Position numbers and translations under genes: made by a program. A DNA stretch of 64,000 nucleotides from Nonomuraea glycinis (GTDB lineage Bacteria; Actinomycetota; Actinomycetes; Streptosporangiales; Streptosporangiaceae), in contig NZ_BMNK01000001.1 of the NCBI RefSeq assembly GCF_014646515.1, positions 290,745 to 354,744 on the forward strand. The letters run 5' to 3'. Below, in pieces: positions 6,547 to 15,404 of this stretch; positions within the stretch are counted from its first letter, which is position 1; each line of letters opens with the position of its first letter. The notes under the pieces are model-generated. The model saw only the letters and a program-made list of their open reading frames with translations, did no database searches and was not told the DNA's origin.

Positions 6547-8849
6547 TGGCGGCGCGCCAGGCGGTGGTGGGCATGACGGCCGTCTCCTGGCGGGTGACCC
6601 GGCTCCCGGCCCAGGCTGAAACTCCGGTGCCCGGCGCCGAGCCGACGACGGTCGGAAACGTGTTGCGGGAGCGGCTGACCGAGTTCCTCTCCGGAGCACG
6701 GGAGGCGGACCCGGTCACGCTCCACGCCGAGGTGGAGGGTGACCCGCAGACAGGAGCCCGGGTCACGCTCCACCTCTCCGGGCGTCCCGCCACGGTGGCC
6801 GGGACCACCTCCCGCTGCGCCGACCTGCTCGCGGGGCTGGTTGACCTCGCTCCGGCCACCGGGTCACCCGCGCCGCTTCCCGGCCCGCTCTGGCGCGTCC
6901 TGCCGGGCCGTGGCGAGCGGGTGCCGGGACGGCGGATGGCCTGCTGGCCGGCGGACGGCCTGCGCTGGGCGGCGCTGCTGGACGCGGTCGAACGGGCGGC
7001 GGGTCCTTGCGTGGCCCTGGTGACGTTGACCCCGGTTGAGCCGCCGCGGGCCGTGCTGCCTGTGTTGCGGCGCGCCCTCAGCCGTTCCGCTCCGGCCCAG
7101 CGGGAGGCCGGGCCGGAGGAACAGGCGCTGGACGCGCTGGAGGCGGCCTCCGTCGCCTTCCGAGCGGTCGTAGAGGTGAGCGCGGGGGACCCGGCCACCG
7201 CAACCGAACTCGCCGCGGCGTTGGGCGTGCGTCACGCGGTCCCCGGAAGTGGCCGGAGCGCGCTCGACCTCGTGCGGGACGGGACGATCGTCGCCCCCGG
7301 AACGGCCGCGGGCCTGGTTCCGCTGGCGGCCCTGCCGATGGAGGCGTCCACCCGGCATGCGCGGCGGCCCGCCGTCCTGGCCAGGTACGCGCCCGCAGGG
7401 GCGGGGGTGCGGCTCGGGCGGTCGGCGGGTGGGCGGGAGCACCGGCTCCGCGTGGCGGACCTGAACCAGCATCTGCTGGTCACGGGGCTGCCCGGGTTCG
7501 GGAAGTCGACCACGGTCATGACGTTGCTGCGCCGGTTGTGGCGGGACCACGGGGTGCCGTACCTGGTGATCGACCCGGAAAAGACCGAGTATCTGGGGTT
7601 GGCGGACCGGGCGCTGCGGCTGGGCCACGACGGCACGCAGATCAACCCGCTGGCGGTGCCCGAGGGGGTGAGCGCCGCCGCGTTCGGGGACACGGTCGCC
7701 GAATGCCTGGACGCTGGCACCGGTCTTTTGACCACCTGGCCCTTCGCCGCCGCCGTGCTGCGCAACGCGGTCACCGACCTCTATCAAGAGGACGACACGC
7801 CCACGGTCGCGACGCTCTACCGGGCGGTGCTCGACCACGCGGGCTCCTACGGCGGCGCGGGGGAGCAGGCTGCCAATCTGCGGGCCTCGCTGGGGCAGCG
7901 GGTGCAGGCTCTGGTGGCGGGCGCGGGCGGGGACGCGCTCGCGGGCGGCCCGCACGCCGGACTGGATTGGGCGCGGCTGCTGGCCGCCCCAGCCGTGATC
8001 ACGCTGGCCGACTTCGGTGACCGGACCGCGCGGCAGCTGGCCTTCGGGCTGCTGCTGGCAGGGCTGGTGGCCTATCGGCGGGCGCACGCGCTACCCGGGT
8101 TCGGCCACTTGGCCGTACTCGAGGAGGCTCACTTGCTGCTTGGGGGTGGCGGTTCCCCTGAACATCCGGGGTCGGCGGCCGGGGAGGCGACGGCTACGGC
8201 GATCGCCACGCAGCGGTCGTACGGGCAGGGGTTCGTGCTGGTCACGCAGAGTCCGCGGCAGCTGTCGGCGACGGTGACGCGGTTGTTTCCCAACCGCTTG
8301 ACCCATCGGCTGGCCGAAGATCCGGGGGAGGGGGCGATCGGGCAGGTGGCCGCGCAGGTTCCCATGCTGGACCGGGGGGAGGCGTTCGTGGTGGACGCGA
8401 GCGGCCATTCCTCGCCCGTGTGGGTCGCCGTGGACCCCGAGCCGGTGCAGTCTTCCCGGCAGTCGTCGTCGGCCGTGCCGGACGGTGGGTTTCCACCGGA
8501 ACGGATCTGGTGTGCCGCGTGCCCGAACCCATGCTCGGCGCGGCACTGGCTGCGGCTGCTGCCCCAGGTCGAGCCGGCGCTCGCAGGCGTGGCCGAAGGC
8601 GACCAGGCGCGGGTGGCCATCGACGCCGTCGGCGTGGCTTTCATGGGGGCGGGCATGCGGCCGACGACGGAGGAATTCCATGCGGGGATGTACTGCGTCA
8701 CCGCGCGGGCGCTGACCCGGGCGCGGGCGGCGGACCGGCGCGCGGCCACGACAGCCCAGCGGGAGGCTCGGGTGCTGGCCGACAGGGTCGCGGCCGACTC
8801 CCGGCAGGGACTACGCAACCGGGGGGCGAGTCATGAGATCGCGGAATGA
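6543..8849 (+). CDS. HerA/FtsK-superfamily ATPase (DUF87-like) of the ubiquitin-like operon
   Basis: The protein has 768 residues. The N-terminal 290 residues are poorly conserved and alpha/beta. The ATPase core starts near residue 305 with HLLVTGLPGFGKSTT (Walker A, Lys321), followed by YLVIDPEKTEY, which is typical of the HerA/VirB4 group. Walker B is HLAVLEEAH (Glu527/528) and a sensor-like strand is FVLVTQSPRQLS. A small Cys cluster (CAACPNPC, about residue 655) and a helical Ala/Arg-rich tail follow. HerA-type enzymes are hexameric motors that move DNA or protein; which one applies here is unknown. The gene is coupled to the JAB-E1 gene by ATGA and overlaps the membrane-protein gene by 17 bases, so it is part of the same operon. 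Confidence 0.8.
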   Translation: MMAARQAVVGMTAVSWRVTRLPAQAETPVPGAEPTTVGNVLRERLTEFLSGAREADPVTLHAEVEGDPQTGARVTLHLSGRPATVAGTTSRCADLLAGLVDLAPATGSPAPLPGPLWRVLPGRGERVPGRRMACWPADGLRWAALLDAVERAAGPCVALVTLTPVEPPRAVLPVLRRALSRSAPAQREAGPEEQALDALEAASVAFRAVVEVSAGDPATATELAAALGVRHAVPGSGRSALDLVRDGTIVAPGTAAGLVPLAALPMEASTRHARRPAVLARYAPAGAGVRLGRSAGGREHRLRVADLNQHLLVTGLPGFGKSTTVMTLLRRLWRDHGVPYLVIDPEKTEYLGLADRALRLGHDGTQINPLAVPEGVSAAAFGDTVAECLDAGTGLLTTWPFAAAVLRNAVTDLYQEDDTPTVATLYRAVLDHAGSYGGAGEQAANLRASLGQRVQALVAGAGGDALAGGPHAGLDWARLLAAPAVITLADFGDRTARQLAFGLLLAGLVAYRRAHALPGFGHLAVLEEAHLLLGGGGSPEHPGSAAGEATATAIATQRSYGQGFVLVTQSPRQLSATVTRLFPNRLTHRLAEDPGEGAIGQVAAQVPMLDRGEAFVVDASGHSSPVWVAVDPEPVQSSRQSSSAVPDGGFPPERIWCAACPNPCSARHWLRLLPQVEPALAGVAEGDQARVAIDAVGVAFMGAGMRPTTEEFHAGMYCVTARALTRARAADRRAATTAQREARVLADRVAADSRQGLRNRGASHEIAE

Positions 8850-9450
8850 GGACCTGAACAAGATCCGCGAGGCCATTCTGGGGGGCCAGGTCGGCGACAG
8901 GAGACCATCCCCACCCACCGGGAAGAAGGGGAAAGGCGGCCCCGCACCACTGCCGCGGCCGGCCCCACCGCCGCCTCCGTCCCCGCCATCGCGTGTGAGG
9001 AAGAGCTTCGGGGAGATCGTCGGCGGGCTGCTCACGGTCGCGGCGATCGGCATCTGGATCGTCAACGCCGACCCTGGGCCGTTCGCACCTCCACACCCCC
9101 CAACACACCAGGACGTCTACGACAGTGGCTCCGGAGACGGCGGTTCCGGCCTTTCGGCCGCCACTCCCAAACTCAAGGCCAGCCCTGAGAGCGGCTCAGT
9201 CCGGCGAGTCCTGAGCCTCACCGGAGCTGGCTTCCCGCCCGACTCCGAGATCCGCCTGACCTTCCACGCCACCGCGATGGGCTCGGCCCGCACCAACTCC
9301 AGGGGCTCCTTCAAGGCGAAACTGAAAGTCCCCAGCGCCGACTTCTACGCCCACTTCCCCGGCCAGACCTTCTCGATCAGCACCACGTACTGGACCTTGG
9401 ACGGTGTCTACCGGGGCAACGGCCCCGGCACGAGCTACCGTGTCACCTGA
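8833..9450 (+). CDS. Single-pass membrane protein with extracytoplasmic beta domain, last gene of the ubiquitin-like operon
   Basis: The protein has 205 residues. A cytoplasmic Lys/Pro-rich tail (about 55 residues, with a PPPPPSPPS run) precedes one transmembrane segment, IVGGLLTVAAIGIWIV, near residues 60-76. A Gly/Ser linker and about 100 residues with an Ig/TIG-like strand pattern (VRRVLSLTGAGFPPDSEIRL and following) lie outside the cell. The start sits inside the ATPase gene and has a G-rich ribosome-binding site. It could anchor the ATPase or the SPFH protein to the membrane. The family is unrecognised; topology follows from the positive-inside rule. Confidence 0.7.
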   Translation: MRSRNEDLNKIREAILGGQVGDRRPSPPTGKKGKGGPAPLPRPAPPPPPSPPSRVRKSFGEIVGGLLTVAAIGIWIVNADPGPFAPPHPPTHQDVYDSGSGDGGSGLSAATPKLKASPESGSVRRVLSLTGAGFPPDSEIRLTFHATAMGSARTNSRGSFKAKLKVPSADFYAHFPGQTFSISTTYWTLDGVYRGNGPGTSYRVT

Positions 9451-9478
9451 GACCCGCCGTCATTCCCGGACCAGGATG

Positions 9479-10297
9479 CTAGGGGCCCTTGACGAGGTGG
9501 TCCGGGGCAGGGCGGCGGCGGTGGGGGCCGATCGGGATGACCAGCGGGGTGCCCGCCACCGGGTCCTCGATGACCTTGGCGTCCAGGTCGAACACCTCCC
9601 GCACGAGGTCCTCGGTGAGCACCTCGTGCGGGGCGCCGGAGGCGATCACCCGGCCGTCGCGCATCGCCACCAGCCGGTCGGCGTAGCGGGCCGCCAGGTT
9701 GAGGTCGTGCAGGACCATCACGATGGTCCGGCCGGCCCGCTGATGCAGGTGGCGGACCAGCTCCAGCACCTCCACCTGGTGGGCCAGGTCCAGGAACGTG
9801 GTGGGCTCGTCGAGCAGCAGCAGGTCGGTGCCCTGCGCGAGGGCCATGGAGAGCCAGGCGCGCTGCCGCTGACCGCCTGACAGCTCGTCCAGCGGCCGCT
9901 CGGCCAGGTCGGTGAGGTCGGTCATGGCCAGGGCGTCGGCCACCGCGGCCTCGTCGTCGGAGGACCACTGGCGGTACCAGGTCTGGTGCGGGTGCCGGCC
10001 GCGGGCGACCAGGTCGGCCACGGTCAGCCCTTCGGGAGCGGCGGGGGCCTGGGGGAGCACGCCGAGGATCTTGGCCACCTCCCGGGTCGGGGTCCGGTCG
10101 ATGCGCTTGCCGTCGAGCAGCACCTCGCCGCCCTGCGGTTTGAGCAGCCGGCCGAGCGCGCGCAGCAGGGTGGACTTGCCGCAGCCGTTCGGGCCGATGA
10201 TGGTGGTCACGGTGCCCGTCTCGACGCCGAGGTCGAGGCCGTCGACGATGGTGCGGTCGCCGTACCCGAGCTTGACGCTCGCGGCCTGGAGTCTCAT
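9479..10297 (-). CDS. Iron-siderophore ABC transporter ATP-binding protein (FepC/FecE type)
   Basis: The 272-residue ATPase shows Walker [15 protein letters not shown] (about residues 34-47), a Q-loop near [14 protein letters not shown], the ABC signature [10 protein letters not shown], Walker [14 protein letters not shown] and the H-loop [14 protein letters not shown]. The length and the THxVE-like Leu/His-rich segment after Walker B are those of siderophore/B12-type ATPases. Its ATG overlaps the stop of the upstream permease, so it is the last gene of a three-gene operon. The specificity is inferred from the neighbours and the iron box. Confidence 0.92.
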   Translation of the reverse strand: MRLQAASVKLGYGDRTIVDGLDLGVETGTVTTIIGPNGCGKSTLLRALGRLLKPQGGEVLLDGKRIDRTPTREVAKILGVLPQAPAAPEGLTVADLVARGRHPHQTWYRQWSSDDEAAVADALAMTDLTDLAERPLDELSGGQRQRAWLSMALAQGTDLLLLDEPTTFLDLAHQVEVLELVRHLHQRAGRTIVMVLHDLNLAARYADRLVAMRDGRVIASGAPHEVLTEDLVREVFDLDAKVIEDPVAGTPLVIPIGPHRRRPAPDHLVKGP

Positions 10298-11334
10298 TTT
10301 CTCGCCCTCCAGATGAGGTGGATCAGGTACGGCGCGCCGAGCACGGCGGTGACGATGCCGACGGGCAGCTCCAGCGGGAACGCGGTGCGCGCGATCAGGT
10401 CGGCGCCGGTGGTGAGCACGGCGCCGACGGCGGCCGACGACAGCAGCGGCGGCTGCCCGGACCTGGCCAGCCGGAGCGCGATCTGCGGGGCGGCCAGCGC
10501 CACGAAGGCGATCGGCCCGGCCGAGGCGGTGGCCACGGCCGCGAGCAGCACGGCGGCGAGGATCATCAGCGTCCTGGACAGGTTCGTCCGTACGCCGAGC
10601 GCGGTGACGGTGTCGTCGCCGTAGCGCAGCGCGTCGAGTGAGCGGGTGCCGAGCAGCGTCAGCGGGAGGAGTACGGCGAGCGCCAGCGCCACCGGCTGGA
10701 CGTGCTCCCAGCCCCGGCCGTTGAGCGAGCCGCTGATCCAGACCATGGCCCGGCCGGTGTCGTTGACGTCGCCGACGGTGAGCAGCCAGAACTTCACGTT
10801 CGTGAACACCGCGGTGACGCCGATGCCGACCAGGACCAGGCGGTAGCCGTCCAGCCCGCGCCGCCAGGCCAGGCCGTACACGAGGGCGCCGCCGATCAGG
10901 CCGCCGAGCAGGGAGAGCGCGGGGATGCCGAGGGTGGACAGCAGGCCGCTGGCGCCGCCGTACGCGCTGCCGCTGGCCACCACCCCGGCCACGACGAGGA
11001 CCGAGGCGCCGTTGGTGACGCCGAGGATCTCGGGGCTGGCGAGCGGGTTGCGGGCGATGGACTGGATGATCGCGCCGGACAGCGCCAGGGCCGCGCCCAC
11101 CAGCGCGCCGGTCAGCGCGCGGGGCAGGCGGAGCTCCATGACGACGAAGTGGGCGGCACTGCTCGGGTCGAAGGTGGCGGCGATCACCTCCGGCACGCTC
11201 AGCCGGATGTCGCCGAGGCGCATGTTCAGCGCCATGAGGAGGCCGAGCAGCAGCACGCCGCCCACCGTCACGAGGACGCCGCGCGGCCGCAGCCGCCAGG
11301 ACAGCGCGGCGATCCGGAGTGTGATGGTCGTCAT
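10294..11334 (-). CDS. Siderophore ABC transporter permease (FecCD family), second subunit
   Basis: About 346 residues with 9-10 hydrophobic segments. The FecCD hallmark [21 protein letters not shown] is near residues 95-115, and [11 protein letters not shown] near 225 is the cytoplasmic loop that contacts the ATPase. The start ATG at 11334 begins [11 protein letters not shown] and overlaps the stop of the other permease gene; a much longer upstream open frame is non-coding for this protein. It forms the heterodimeric channel with the neighbouring permease. Confidence 0.92.
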   Translation of the reverse strand: MTTITLRIAALSWRLRPRGVLVTVGGVLLLGLLMALNMRLGDIRLSVPEVIAATFDPSSAAHFVVMELRLPRALTGALVGAALALSGAIIQSIARNPLASPEILGVTNGASVLVVAGVVASGSAYGGASGLLSTLGIPALSLLGGLIGGALVYGLAWRRGLDGYRLVLVGIGVTAVFTNVKFWLLTVGDVNDTGRAMVWISGSLNGRGWEHVQPVALALAVLLPLTLLGTRSLDALRYGDDTVTALGVRTNLSRTLMILAAVLLAAVATASAGPIAFVALAAPQIALRLARSGQPPLLSSAAVGAVLTTGADLIARTAFPLELPVGIVTAVLGAPYLIHLIWRARK

Positions 11335-12365
11335 AGCCGCACCGGCTTCCTGCGGCGCACCAGCGCGATGAAGAAGGGCGCGCCGATCAGCGCGAGCACC
11401 ACGCCGACCTCCAACTCTCCCGGCGGCGCGACGACGCGGCCGAGCACGTCGGCGACCAGCAGCAGGACGGCGCCGACCAGGCCGGAGAAGGGCAGCAGCC
11501 AGCGGTGGTCGGTGCCCGAGAGCGGGCGGACCAGGTGGGGGACGATGAGGCCGACGAACGCCAGCGCGCCGCAGGCGGCCACCGAGGCGCCCGACAGCAG
11601 CGTGACCGCGGCCACCCCGACGGCGCGGGTCATGGCGATGTTCTGGCCGAGGCCGCGGGCCACGTCCTCGCCCAGCGACAGCGCGTTCAGGGCGGGCGCG
11701 TTGACCAGGGCGAGGACCAGGCCGGCCAGGATGAACGGCAGCACCTGCCAGACCACGTCGGAGCCCCGGGCGGCGATCGAGCCCGCCTGCCAGAACCGGA
11801 AGACGTCCATCGCCTGCTCGTCCAGCAGCACCAGGGCCGAGGTCAGGGCGTACAGCAGGGCGCTGACGGCGGTGCCGGCCAGGGCGAGCGTCACCGGTGT
11901 AGGGCCGCCTCTGCCGCCGGTCATGCCGAGCGCGAACACGGCGACGCTGGCGACGAGGGCGCCGGCCAGGCCGAACCAGATGTAGGCGAGCACGCTGGAG
12001 GCGCCGAGCAGGATGATCGAGGCGACCATCGCGAAGGCCGCGCCCTGCGTGACGCCGAGCAGGCCGGGGTCGGCGAGCGGGTTGCGGGTGTGGCCCTGCA
12101 TGAGCGCGCCGGCCACGCCGAGCGCCAGCCCGGCCAGCACGCCGAGCACGGTCCTGGGGACGCGCAGCGAGCGGATGATGATGTCGTGCTCGGTGCCGGA
12201 CGGGGCGGTGAGCGCGTGCCACGCGTCGGCCAGGGGCACCGGTTTCGAGCCGAGGGTGATGCTCAGCGCCACGGCCAGCAGGAGGCCGGCGAGCAGGCCG
12301 AGCAGGACGAGGAGCCGCCGGTGACGGATGCCGTGCGGGCTCGGCGCCACGGCGGTCGAACGCAC
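11331..12365 (-). CDS. Siderophore ABC transporter permease (FecCD family), first subunit
   Basis: The protein has 344 residues. An N-terminal membrane segment follows a basic leader; [20 protein letters not shown] (near residue 90) is the family signature, and [14 protein letters not shown] is the ATPase-contact loop. The C-terminal part [15 protein letters not shown] is typical of FecC/FepD. It is the first gene of the minus-strand operon, starting about 100 bases from the divergent binding-protein gene, with an iron box between them. Confidence 0.92.
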   Translation of the reverse strand: MRSTAVAPSPHGIRHRRLLVLLGLLAGLLLAVALSITLGSKPVPLADAWHALTAPSGTEHDIIIRSLRVPRTVLGVLAGLALGVAGALMQGHTRNPLADPGLLGVTQGAAFAMVASIILLGASSVLAYIWFGLAGALVASVAVFALGMTGGRGGPTPVTLALAGTAVSALLYALTSALVLLDEQAMDVFRFWQAGSIAARGSDVVWQVLPFILAGLVLALVNAPALNALSLGEDVARGLGQNIAMTRAVGVAAVTLLSGASVAACGALAFVGLIVPHLVRPLSGTDHRWLLPFSGLVGAVLLLVADVLGRVVAPPGELEVGVVLALIGAPFFIALVRRRKPVRL

Positions 12366-12409
12366 CCGTCCCCCTAAGAATTTGCCTGAACCGGGGGAAG
12401 TATGCCAGC

Positions 12410-12448
12410 TTAGGCGCGGCTTACCTAATTTAGGGTTGCCTTACTTGA
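12410..12448. promoter_or_regulatory. IdeR/DmdR-type iron box between divergent siderophore genes
   Basis: TTAGGCGCGGCTTACCTAA at 12410-12428 matches the 19-bp DtxR/IdeR/DmdR consensus (TTAGGTTAGGCTAACCTAA) in both outer arms. A second, weaker copy, TTAGGGTTGCCTTACTTGA, follows at 12430-12448, matching mainly in its left arm. Tandem sites in a shared promoter would let iron-loaded repressor shut down both the permease/ATPase operon and the binding-protein gene. Confidence 0.85.
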
Positions 12449-12466
12449 TCGTGAAGAGGAATTCAG

Positions 12467-13444
12467 ATGAGATCGTTGCGTGCGCTGGTGGGCGCCCTGC
12501 TGGTCGCCGGGCTCGCCGCCTGCGGCTCGACCGAGCCTGCCGCTCCTGGGCCTGCCTCCGCTGACAAGCCCGCGGAGGCGTTCCGCACCGTCAAGCACGC
12601 GATGGGCGAGACCGTGATCCCGGCCCAGCCCAAGCGGGTCGTCGCGCTGGACCAGAGCTTCGTCGACGCGGTGCTGACGCTGGAGACGCCGGTGGTCGGC
12701 TACACGACCTACCGCTCCATCGACAGCACGCTCCCCGACTACCTGGGGACGGTCGCGACGGAGTACGGCAAGGAGGCGACCACGGTGGGCACCCTGGAGC
12801 AGCCCAGCCTGGAGAAGGTGATGGCGCTCAAGCCGGACCTGATCGTCTCTGCCAAGGTCCGCCACGAAGCCCTGTACGACAAGCTGTCCAAGATCGCCCC
12901 CACCGTCTTCAGCGAGACGACCGGCGCCATCTGGAAGGACAACGTCCGCCTCGTCGGCCAGGCCCTGGGCAAGGAGGAGCTCGCCGAGACCAAGATCAAG
13001 GAGTACGAGGAGCGCGCCGGCCGGATCGGCACAGCGATCAAGGAGAAGGAGGGCAAGCTGCCCACGATCTCCGTCGTCCGCTTCGCCGGCGAGGACACCG
13101 TCCGCCTGTATGTGGAGAAGTCCTACTCCGGCCTGGTCCTGAAGGACGTGGGCTTCCCCCGGCCCGAGGGCCAGCCGACCGAGAAGGACGCCATCGCGGT
13201 CGACATCAGCCAGGAGCGCATCGCCGAGCTGGACGCCGACCGCATCTTCGTCGCCACCTACCCGGACCCGGCCTCCGACGGGCCGAAGGACACGTTCCTG
13301 AAGAACCCGCTGTGGGGCAAGCTCAAGGGCGAGCAGCACGAGGTCAGCGACCTGACCTGGATGAGCGCGGTGGGCATCCAGGGCGCGCACGCGATGCTGG
13401 ACGATCTGGCGAAGCTGTTCGAGGTCGATCCCGCCAGAACCTGA
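12467..13444 (+). CDS. Siderophore-binding lipoprotein (FecB/FepB-type)
   Basis: The protein has 325 residues. A short basic leader and a hydrophobic stretch end in the lipobox LAAC (Cys19), followed by an Ala/Pro linker; it would be lipid-anchored outside the membrane. The periplasmic-binding-protein-2 domain (FhuD/TroA type) runs from about residue 40, with ETVIPAQPKRVVAL at the start of the first lobe and LKPDLIVS in the typical place. It is divergent from the permease/ATPase genes and under the same iron box, so it should hand Fe(III)-siderophore to them. A GAAGAGGA stretch precedes the ATG. Confidence 0.92.
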   Translation: MRSLRALVGALLVAGLAACGSTEPAAPGPASADKPAEAFRTVKHAMGETVIPAQPKRVVALDQSFVDAVLTLETPVVGYTTYRSIDSTLPDYLGTVATEYGKEATTVGTLEQPSLEKVMALKPDLIVSAKVRHEALYDKLSKIAPTVFSETTGAIWKDNVRLVGQALGKEELAETKIKEYEERAGRIGTAIKEKEGKLPTISVVRFAGEDTVRLYVEKSYSGLVLKDVGFPRPEGQPTEKDAIAVDISQERIAELDADRIFVATYPDPASDGPKDTFLKNPLWGKLKGEQHEVSDLTWMSAVGIQGAHAMLDDLAKLFEVDPART

Positions 13445-13448
13445 TCCC

Positions 13449-13504
13449 GCGGGTCCGTCAGAGCGGGTCCGTCAGAGCGGGTCTGTCAGAGCGGGTCTGT
13501 CAGA
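13449..13504. repeat. Four tandem copies of a 14-bp repeat
   Basis: Unit GCGGGTCYGTCAGA, four copies in register; copies 1-2 have C and copies 3-4 have T at the variable position. The array fills the gap between the converging siderophore-lipoprotein and cysteine synthase genes, and its last copy contains the stop codon of the latter. No spacers separate the copies. Confidence 0.95.
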
Positions 13505-14573
13505 GGGGCAGGAATGCCCGCAGCGTCGCCAGGTGCGGCTCGATGTACAGGCCCTGGGACCGCAGCCAGTCGGGGTCGCCGTAGGTGCCCCGGTAGCGGT
13601 CGCCGCTGTCGCAGATGAGGGTGACGATGCTGCCCTGCCGGCCCGCCTCGCGCATCTCCTTGATGAGATCCACGCAGGCGGCGATGTTGGTGCCGGTGGA
13701 GCCGCCGACGTCGCGGCCGGTGACCTCGCGCACCCAGTGCATGGCGGCGATCGAGTGGGCGTCCGGCACCGCGATCATCCGGTCGATCACCGCCGGCTGG
13801 AACGAGGGCTCGACGCGCGGGCGGCCGATGCCCTCGATGCGGGAGCCGGGCGCCGTGACGGAGTCGTCGCCGGAGACCCAACTCGGGTAGAAGGCCGAGC
13901 CCTCCGGGTCGACCACCGCCAGGCGGGTGGCATGGCGGCGGTAGCGGATGTAGCGGCCGATCGTCGAGGAGGTGCCGCCGGTGCCGGCGCCCACCACGAT
14001 CCAGGCGGGCTCAGGGTAGGGCTCCATGGACATCTGGGCGTAGATCGACTCGGCGATGTTGTTGTTGCCGCGCCAGTCGGTGGCCCGCTCGGCGTAGGTG
14101 AACTGGTCCATGAAGTGGCCGCCCGTCTCGGCGGCCAGCCGGCGCGACTCCTCGTAGATCATGCCGGGGTCGGTGACCAGGTGGGACTTGCCGCCGTGGA
14201 ACTCGATCAGGTGGATCTTCTCCGGCGAGGTGGAGGCGGGCATCACGGCGATGAAGGGCAGGCCGAGCAGCCGGGCGAAGTAGGCCTCGCTGACCGCGGT
14301 CGAGCCGCTGGAGGCCTCCACGATCGTGGTCGTGGGTCCGATCCAGCCGTTGGCGAGGCCGTACAGGAAGAGAGAGCGAGCGAGTCGGTGTTTGAGTGAA
14401 CCGGTGGGGTGCACCGACTCGTCTTTCAAGTAGAGGTTTACCCCCCAGCTTGAGGGAAGCGGAAAGACGTGCAGGTGAGTATCACAACTACGGTTGGCGT
14501 CGGCCTCGACCTTGCGGATGGCCTCCGCCACCCACAGGCGCGTCCCCGCGTCATGCCGGCTCACGAAGTTCAT
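13500..14573 (-). CDS. cds1: PLP-dependent cysteine desulfhydrase/cysteine synthase-family protein (Cds1-like)
   Basis: The protein has 357 residues. The fold-type II PLP signature is [15 protein letters not shown] (the Schiff-base lysine is in SLKHR, near residue 60). [15 protein letters not shown] is the substrate loop and [20 protein letters not shown] the phosphate-binding Gly loop. Length and sequence flavour recall mycobacterial Cds1, a cysteine desulfhydrase that releases sulphide, pyruvate and ammonia; biosynthetic cysteine synthase activity cannot be excluded. It is divergent from a SigR-like sigma factor for thiol stress, a meaningful pairing if the two are co-regulated. The symbol is by resemblance. 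Confidence 0.8.
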   Translation of the reverse strand: MNFVSRHDAGTRLWVAEAIRKVEADANRSCDTHLHVFPLPSSWGVNLYLKDESVHPTGSLKHRLARSLFLYGLANGWIGPTTTIVEASSGSTAVSEAYFARLLGLPFIAVMPASTSPEKIHLIEFHGGKSHLVTDPGMIYEESRRLAAETGGHFMDQFTYAERATDWRGNNNIAESIYAQMSMEPYPEPAWIVVGAGTGGTSSTIGRYIRYRRHATRLAVVDPEGSAFYPSWVSGDDSVTAPGSRIEGIGRPRVEPSFQPAVIDRMIAVPDAHSIAAMHWVREVTGRDVGGSTGTNIAACVDLIKEMREAGRQGSIVTLICDSGDRYRGTYGDPDWLRSQGLYIEPHLATLRAFLPL

Positions 14574-14808
14574 GCTTCAAAGCTATCTCATGTGACGCTG
14601 ACCACTTTTTGTACACATGTGGCGTGTGAGTGTTACAATAATGAGATCGTCCGGCCGCTGGTGTGATGACGCACGCCGCGAGCACGTGGACTGTTCACCT
14701 CTCTGACCAGCACATCGAGGCTAACGCGGCCCTTACACCGGGCCTGCGACGATGGAATCGCGGTCAGGCGGCTGGGGCCGTACGGGGGATAGCGCAAGGG
14801 GGAATGAT

Positions 14809-15402
14809 TTGATCACCATGACCGAAGAGCAGCGTCAGGACTGGTTCGAGCGCGACGTCGTGCCCGTGACATCGCAGCTGTTCGCTTCCGCCATGCGCCT
14901 GACCCGTAACACGGCCGATGCCGAGGACCTGGTCCAGGAGACCGTGGCCAAGGCGTACAGCTCCTATCACCAGTTTCGTGAGGGCACCAACCTCAAGGCG
15001 TGGCTGCACCGCATCCTGACCAACAACTTCATCAACGACTACCGCAAGAAGCAGCGTTCTCCCAAACTGTCGGCGGCCGAGGACATCGAGGACTGGCAGT
15101 TGCACGCCGCCGAGTCGCACAGCTCGACCGGGCTGCGCTCCGCCGAGAACGAGGCGCTCGACCGGCTGCCCGACAACGTGGTGATGAACGCGCTGCGCGC
15201 GCTGCCCGAGGACTTCCGCCTGGCGGTATACCTGGCCGACGTCGAGGGCTTCGCCTACAAGGAGATCGCCGACCGCATGGGCACGCCCATCGGCACCGTC
15301 ATGTCCAGGCTCCACCGGGGCCGCCGCCAGCTGCGCGGCATGCTTGAGACGCACGTCCGCGAGGAAGGCGCCGTCCGCCTGCCCGCCTCCAGCGTGGCCT
15401 GA
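14809..15402 (+). CDS. ECF RNA polymerase sigma factor, SigR/SigH-like
   Basis: About 197 residues. I chose TTG at 14809 because a GGGGGAA ribosome-binding site lies just upstream; ATG at 14818 or ATG at 14752 are alternatives. Region 2 is [22 protein letters not shown] with [25 protein letters not shown]. The linker has the DWQL and [10 protein letters not shown] residues characteristic of the SigH/SigR group. Region 4 is [29 protein letters not shown] followed by [20 protein letters not shown]. Known members direct the thiol-oxidative and heat stress response and are held by a zinc anti-sigma factor (RsrA/RshA) encoded directly downstream. No such gene follows here. Confidence 0.9.
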   Translation: MITMTEEQRQDWFERDVVPVTSQLFASAMRLTRNTADAEDLVQETVAKAYSSYHQFREGTNLKAWLHRILTNNFINDYRKKQRSPKLSAAEDIEDWQLHAAESHSSTGLRSAENEALDRLPDNVVMNALRALPEDFRLAVYLADVEGFAYKEIADRMGTPIGTVMSRLHRGRRQLRGMLETHVREEGAVRLPASSVA

Positions 15403-15404
15403 CG

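Noticed and set aside
8833-9450. The internal ILGGQ in the membrane protein as a ubiquitin-like tail
   Set aside because: It is near the N-terminus of a transmembrane protein, not at a C-terminus.
11335-12222. Long N-terminal extension of the second FecCD permease
   Set aside because: It is the other frame of the first permease; the ATG at 11334 begins a normal permease and overlaps the preceding stop.
12366-12400. A third iron box at CCTAAGAATTTGCCTGAA
   Set aside because: Only one arm resembles the consensus and the spacing is wrong.
14574-14808. SigR-type promoter (GGAAT-N18-GTT) ahead of the sigma factor gene
   Set aside because: GGAAT occurs at 14754 but GTT is not at the required spacing.
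14764-15400. Continuation of the HATPase-like minus-strand frame through the sigma factor gene
   Set aside because: Beyond the G2-box motif the translation is antisense of the sigma gene and matches nothing; treated as read-through of a remnant.
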